Positions 60,515 to 64,000 of a stretch of 64,000 nt of DNA are shown piece by piece. The notes beneath the pieces are model-generated. The model did not search any database. It was not told the origin of the DNA and saw only the letters and a program-made list of their open reading frames with translations. Both the position numbers and the translations under genes were made by a program. This DNA is from Caballeronia udeis (lineage in GTDB: Bacteria; Pseudomonadota; Gammaproteobacteria; Burkholderiales; Burkholderiaceae): contig NZ_FCOK02000025.1 in NCBI RefSeq assembly GCF_001544555.2, positions 1 through 64,000 of the forward strand, read 5' to 3'. Position 1 is the stretch's first letter, and each line of letters begins with the position of its first letter.

Positions 60515-61768
60515 ATGAAATTTCGCAAGCTCATCGGCGCGCTCGGCGCCGCAGGTCTGTTGTGCGGTGTGTCGGCACAGGCGGTTCAGGCTGCTGAATC
60601 CCTGTCAGTACTGCACTGGTGGACTTCCGGTGGTGAGTCGAAGGCCGTTGGCGTGTTGAAAGACGACATGACCAAGCAGGGCTACACCTGGAAGGACTTC
60701 GCCGTTGCAGGCGGTGCGGGCGCGGCGGCCATGACGGCGCTCAAGACCCAGGTCATCTCGGGCAACGCCCCGTCGGCTGCACAGATCAAGGGTCCGCTGA
60801 TCCAGGAATGGGCTGAACAAGGCGTACTCGTGCCGATCGATTCGGTTGCCGGCGACTGGAAGAAGAACCTGCCGCCCGAAATCGACAAGATCATGCACGC
60901 CGATGGCCACTATGTTGCCGCACCGTTCTCGGTGCACCGCGTGAACTGGCTGTGGATCAACAAGGCAGCACTGGACAAGGCTGGCGGCAAGGTTCCGACC
61001 ACGTGGCCGGAATTCTTCGACCTGGCTGACAAGATGAAGGCCCAGGGCATCATTCCGGTGGCAGCAGGCGGCCAGCCGTGGCAAGACCTGACCTTGTGGG
61101 AAGACGTCGTGCTGTCGCAAGGCGCGGACTTCTACAAGAAGGCGATTGTCGACCTGGACCAGAAGACGCTGACGTCGGACCAGATGGTTGGCGTGTTCGA
61201 CACGGTGCGCAAGATCGAGACGTACTTCGATAACGGCCGCACCGGCCGCGACTGGAACCTGGCTACCGCCATGGTCATCAACGGCAAGGCCGGCATGCAG
61301 TTCATGGGCGACTGGGCCAAGGGCGAGTTCGCAGGCGCGAACAAGACCGCCGGCACGGACTATGTCTGCGCACCGGTGCCGGGCACCGCCAAGCAGTACA
61401 CGTTCAACGTCGACTCGTTCGTGTTCTTCCAGCAGAAGGGCTCGAAGGAAGCGTCGCCGGGACAACTGGCGCTCGCCAAGACCATCATGTCGCCTGCGTT
61501 CCAGGAGCAGTTCAGCCTGTACAAGGGCTCGATCCCGGTTCGCCTGGGTGTCTCGATGGCCAAGTTCGACGCGTGCGGCAAACAGTCGTACGCTGATGAA
61601 CAGACCGCCATCAAGGCAGGCGGTTATGTGCCGTCGCTGGCTCACGGCATGGCACAAGGCGACGCAACGGCAGGCGCAATTACCGACGTCGTGACGAAGT
61701 TCATGAACTCGACGCAGGATTCGAAGAGCGCAGTGCAAGCGCTCGCGAACGCCGCCAAGACGAAATGA
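60515..61768 (+). CDS. gtsA: Sugar ABC transporter substrate-binding protein (glucose/mannose type)
   Basis: 417 residues with GGAGGAG before the ATG. The signal peptide is about 1-27 (cut after VQA). The mature protein starts ESLSVLHWWTSGGESKAVGV and has WQDLTLWEDVVLSQGADFYK and AGMQFMGDWAKGEFAGANK, as in GtsA-like proteins. It binds sugar in the periplasm for the GtsBCD-type importer. First gene after the HexR-controlled promoter. Strong codon bias fits high expression. Confidence 0.9.
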   Translation: MKFRKLIGALGAAGLLCGVSAQAVQAAESLSVLHWWTSGGESKAVGVLKDDMTKQGYTWKDFAVAGGAGAAAMTALKTQVISGNAPSAAQIKGPLIQEWAEQGVLVPIDSVAGDWKKNLPPEIDKIMHADGHYVAAPFSVHRVNWLWINKAALDKAGGKVPTTWPEFFDLADKMKAQGIIPVAAGGQPWQDLTLWEDVVLSQGADFYKKAIVDLDQKTLTSDQMVGVFDTVRKIETYFDNGRTGRDWNLATAMVINGKAGMQFMGDWAKGEFAGANKTAGTDYVCAPVPGTAKQYTFNVDSFVFFQQKGSKEASPGQLALAKTIMSPAFQEQFSLYKGSIPVRLGVSMAKFDACGKQSYADEQTAIKAGGYVPSLAHGMAQGDATAGAITDVVTKFMNSTQDSKSAVQALANAAKTK

Positions 61769-61815
61769 GCGAAGTGAGCGAAATAAACGCGAAGTAAGCG
61801 TTTGATTCGGCAACA

Positions 61816-61852
61816 CCGGGCGCGCGGTTTTTTCAACCGGCCGCGCGCCCGG
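61816..61852 (+). promoter_or_regulatory. Intergenic hairpin between gtsA and gtsB
   Basis: CCGGGCGCGCGG (61816-61827) and CCGCGCGCCCGG (61841-61852), with T's only in the loop. Such hairpins after the binding-protein gene usually protect its mRNA or partly stop transcription, giving more binding protein than permease. Confidence 0.65.
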
Positions 61853-61940
61853 GCAAACCCCAAGCATGAGTTGGCGTAAAAACTGCTGCATACCTGTTCC
61901 GGCCTGAGACTCTTGCCGGCAAATTTTCAGGAGTCGAGAA

Positions 61941-62885
61941 GTGGCTGCCTCCCCTAGCGGTATCGCGAGCAAGACGTCGCGCACCCCGCCCCGCCGCACG
62001 TCGCCTCTGGCGGCGCTTGCCGATACATACATTCCGAAGCTCGTACTCGCGCCAAGCGTGCTGATTGCACTGGTGTTCGTGTACGGCTTTATCCTGATCA
62101 CCGGCTGGCTTTCGCTGACGAATTCGCGATTGATGCCGCGCTATGAATTCACCGGCTTCCAGCGCTACACCGAGCTGTTCTCAAACGATGTCTGGTGGAC
62201 GTCCGCGGCGAACCTTGGCTGGTTCGGCATCCCGTTCATCGCGATCTGCGTTGGGCTCGGGCTGTTCCTCGCCATCCTGCTCGACCAAAAGATCCGCAAC
62301 GAAGGTGCATTGCGCGCGATTTTCCTGTATCCGATGGCGCTGTCGTTCATCGTGACGGGTACTGCGTGGCAATGGATCCTGAATCCGGGCCTCGGGCTGG
62401 AAAAGATCTTCCACGACTGGGGCTGGACAAGCTTTTCGTTCGACTGGCTCGGTAACCCGGACAAGGCAATCTTCTGCGTCGTGATCGCGGCCGTATGGCA
62501 ATCCACCGGCTTCGTGATGGCCCTGTTCCTCGCCGGTTTGCGCGGCGTGGACGCGGAAATCTTCAAGGCCGCGCAGATGGACGGCGCATCCTTGCCCAGG
62601 ATCTATCGCAGTATCGTGATCCCGAGCATGCGGCCGGTGTTCTTCTCCGTGCTGCTGATCCTCTGCCACATCACCATCAAGACCTTCGACCTCGTGGTTG
62701 CGTTGACCGCGGGTGGTCCGGGCACGTCGTCGTCGCTGCCGGCCATGTTCATGTACACGTTTTCGTTCAATCGCGGACAACTGGGCCTGGGCGCCGCTTC
62801 GTCGATGATGATGCTCGCCACCGTCGTCGCCGTGCTGGTGCCGCTCATGTATCTGGAATCGAGGAGCACGCGCAATGGAATCTAA
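61941..62885 (+). CDS. gtsB: Sugar ABC transporter permease 1
   Basis: 314 residues from GTG 61941 (CAGGAGTCGAGAA upstream). Six membrane helices; the EAA loop AEIFKAAQMDGASLPRIYRS lies near residue 210. An N-terminal cytoplasmic extension of about 30 residues is Ser/Pro/Arg-rich. It overlaps the next gene by 11 bp. Confidence 0.9.
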   Translation: MAASPSGIASKTSRTPPRRTSPLAALADTYIPKLVLAPSVLIALVFVYGFILITGWLSLTNSRLMPRYEFTGFQRYTELFSNDVWWTSAANLGWFGIPFIAICVGLGLFLAILLDQKIRNEGALRAIFLYPMALSFIVTGTAWQWILNPGLGLEKIFHDWGWTSFSFDWLGNPDKAIFCVVIAAVWQSTGFVMALFLAGLRGVDAEIFKAAQMDGASLPRIYRSIVIPSMRPVFFSVLLILCHITIKTFDLVVALTAGGPGTSSSLPAMFMYTFSFNRGQLGLGAASSMMMLATVVAVLVPLMYLESRSTRNGI

Positions 62886-63732
62886 GATGACGATCAGCCG
62901 CGCCGTCATCTATGCGGCGCTGATCCTGTTTGCCCTGTATTTCCTGTTCCCGATCTACGTGATGCTCTCGACGTCGTTCAAGGACCTCGACCAGTTGCGC
63001 ACCGGCAACCTGCTCACTCCTCCGACGCACTTCACGTTTGCGCCCTGGGTCAAGGCGTGGTCGCAGTCATGTACCGGCGTGCGCTGCGACGGCATGGAAC
63101 CGTTCTTCATGAACTCCGTGCGCATGGTGATCCCGGCGGTGCTGCTCTCGTCGATAATCGGCGCATTCAACGGCTATGTGCTCACGCACTGGCGCTTTCG
63201 CGGCGCCGACGCCGTGTTCACCATGTTGCTGGTCGGCTGCTTCATTCCCTTCCAGGCCATCCTTCTGCCGATGGCGCGCTTGCAAGGCATGCTGGGACTC
63301 GCCAACACCACGACCGGTCTTGTGCTCGTGCACGTGGTCTACGGTATTGCGTTCACCACCATGTTCTTCCGCAACTTCTATGTGAGCATTCCGGCGGAAC
63401 TGGTGAAGGCGGCGCGTATTGACGGTGCGGGTTTCTTCACCATCTTCACGAAGATTCTGCTGCCGGTGTCCCTCCCTATTTTCATGGTGTGCCTGATCTG
63501 GCAATTCACGCAGATCTGGAACGACTTCCTGTTCGGTATCGTGTTCTCCGGCGTCGATTCAATGCCGATCACCGTCGCCCTGAACAACCTGGTCAATACA
63601 TCGACGGGCGTGAAGGAATACAACGTCGACATGGCTGCCGCAATCATTGCCGCCCTGCCCACCCTGCTCGTCTACATGGTCGCCGGCCGGTTCTTCGTGC
63701 GCGGCCTGACTGCAGGCGCGGTGAAGGGCTGA
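62875..63732 (+). CDS. gtsC: Sugar ABC transporter permease 2
   Basis: 285 residues, six membrane helices, EAA loop AELVKAARIDGAGFFTIFTK (about 175-195). It starts at ATG 62875, overlapping gtsB, so the two are co-translated. It pairs with GtsB as the channel. Confidence 0.9.
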   Translation: MESKMTISRAVIYAALILFALYFLFPIYVMLSTSFKDLDQLRTGNLLTPPTHFTFAPWVKAWSQSCTGVRCDGMEPFFMNSVRMVIPAVLLSSIIGAFNGYVLTHWRFRGADAVFTMLLVGCFIPFQAILLPMARLQGMLGLANTTTGLVLVHVVYGIAFTTMFFRNFYVSIPAELVKAARIDGAGFFTIFTKILLPVSLPIFMVCLIWQFTQIWNDFLFGIVFSGVDSMPITVALNNLVNTSTGVKEYNVDMAAAIIAALPTLLVYMVAGRFFVRGLTAGAVKG

Positions 63733-63846
63733 AGTCCGGGGCTGAATTCCTGCGCGGCGCCTTCAGTTGCTGAATGGCGCTCGCGGTAGAAGATCAACTG
63801 ATGTGCGCGATGAAATTCAGCGCAGAGACATTAAAGGATTCATAGC

Positions 63847-64000
63847 ATGGCAAGCCTTTCAATCCGTGACGTATACAAGACTTATGCGAACGGCGTTCCC
63901 GTTCTGAAGGGCGTGAACATCGACATCGAGGACGGTCAGTTCCTGATCCTCGTGGGTGGTTCGGGCTGCGGCAAATCGACCTTGCTCAATATGATCGCCG
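63847..64000 (+). CDS. Sugar ABC transporter ATPase, N-terminal part (cut by window end)
   Basis: Only the first 51 residues are in the window: MASLSIRDVYKTYANGVPVL through Walker A GGSGCGKST. The sequence is that of UgpC/MsmK/GtsD-type ATPases. It follows the two permeases by 114 bp in the same operon. Confidence 0.9.
   Translation, partial: MASLSIRDVYKTYANGVPVLKGVNIDIEDGQFLILVGGSGCGKSTLLNMIA

Noticed and set aside
60605..62101. 498-codon minus-strand frame opposite gtsA
   Set aside because: Shadow of a strongly codon-biased gene; Leu/Arg/His-rich with no domain.
1..64000. CRISPR arrays, complete insertion sequences, tRNA or rRNA genes
   Set aside because: No regularly spaced repeats, transposase-like frames, cloverleaf-forming segments or rRNA signatures were found.

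Overview
The window looks like a chromosomal piece of a Burkholderia sensu lato species (Paraburkholderia or Caballeronia type). From about 17 kb onward the DNA is GC-rich and carries gene sets typical of that group: zwf-pgl-glucokinase/HexR next to a glucose-type ABC transporter, hisQMP, a Burkholderia-type porin, otsA, a fused nitrate/sulfonate-type ABC permease and an OmpR/EnvZ-type pair. The first 17 kb has lower GC, irregular gene orientation and phage genes, and reads as an integrated or remnant mobile element.

Region 1 (1-17 kb, accessory). A small phage protein (1852-2187) and three consecutive large Ala/Gly/Asn/Gln-rich virion proteins (4790-10317) look like the DNA-ejection block of a podovirus-like phage; the last has an N-terminal peptidoglycan hydrolase domain. 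Between them lie a ColE2-type replicase-like gene on the minus strand and a small HTH regulator on the plus strand, separated by operator-like repeats. Cargo follows: an HNH/AP2 endonuclease, a DUF5710 protein, a zinc-ribbon membrane protein, a DUF6232 protein, a large PIN-domain protein, and a two-gene module (DUF6575-like protein plus a 114-residue partner) of unknown function. No terminase, portal, capsid or integrase gene is visible, so the element continues to the left or is degraded.

Region 2 (17-29 kb, small-gene region). This is rich in small Burkholderia-specific genes. Three tandem paralogues of about 60 codons (18.2-19.0 kb) and a fourth unrelated small gene (20332) each have a sequence matching the flagellar sigma-28 (FliA) promoter, with an exact 11-bp spacer, placed 6-7 bp before the start codon. 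A TetR regulator, a double-PAS GGDEF protein, a PEBP-family protein, an MFS exporter, a truncated DJ-1/PfpI gene, two DUF1488-type proteins and stress-type proteins (PA2169/DUF2383, BON) follow.

Region 3 (29-40.5 kb, sigma-54 neighbourhood). An rpoN gene has a good sigma-54 promoter just upstream of itself. Trehalose-6-phosphate synthase (otsA) has another. Two sigma-54 activators (one with a receiver domain, one without) have near-identical DNA-recognition helices. A YqjD/DUF883 envelope operon and two paralogous lipoproteins lie between and beside them.

Region 4 (40.7-64 kb, transport, signalling and sugar catabolism). An ABC ATPase and a fused permease are followed by a Cache-GGDEF cyclase, an EnvZ/OmpR-type pair with a Spy-like periplasmic gene, pirin, hisQMP without a binding-protein gene and with a long structured leader, and a porin. 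At the right end the Entner-Doudoroff entry genes zwf-pgl-glk/hexR diverge from the sugar ABC transporter operon. One perfect HexR-type palindrome overlaps both divergent promoters, so the repressor half of the glucokinase-HexR fusion probably controls both uptake and its own operon. The window ends inside the transporter ATPase gene.
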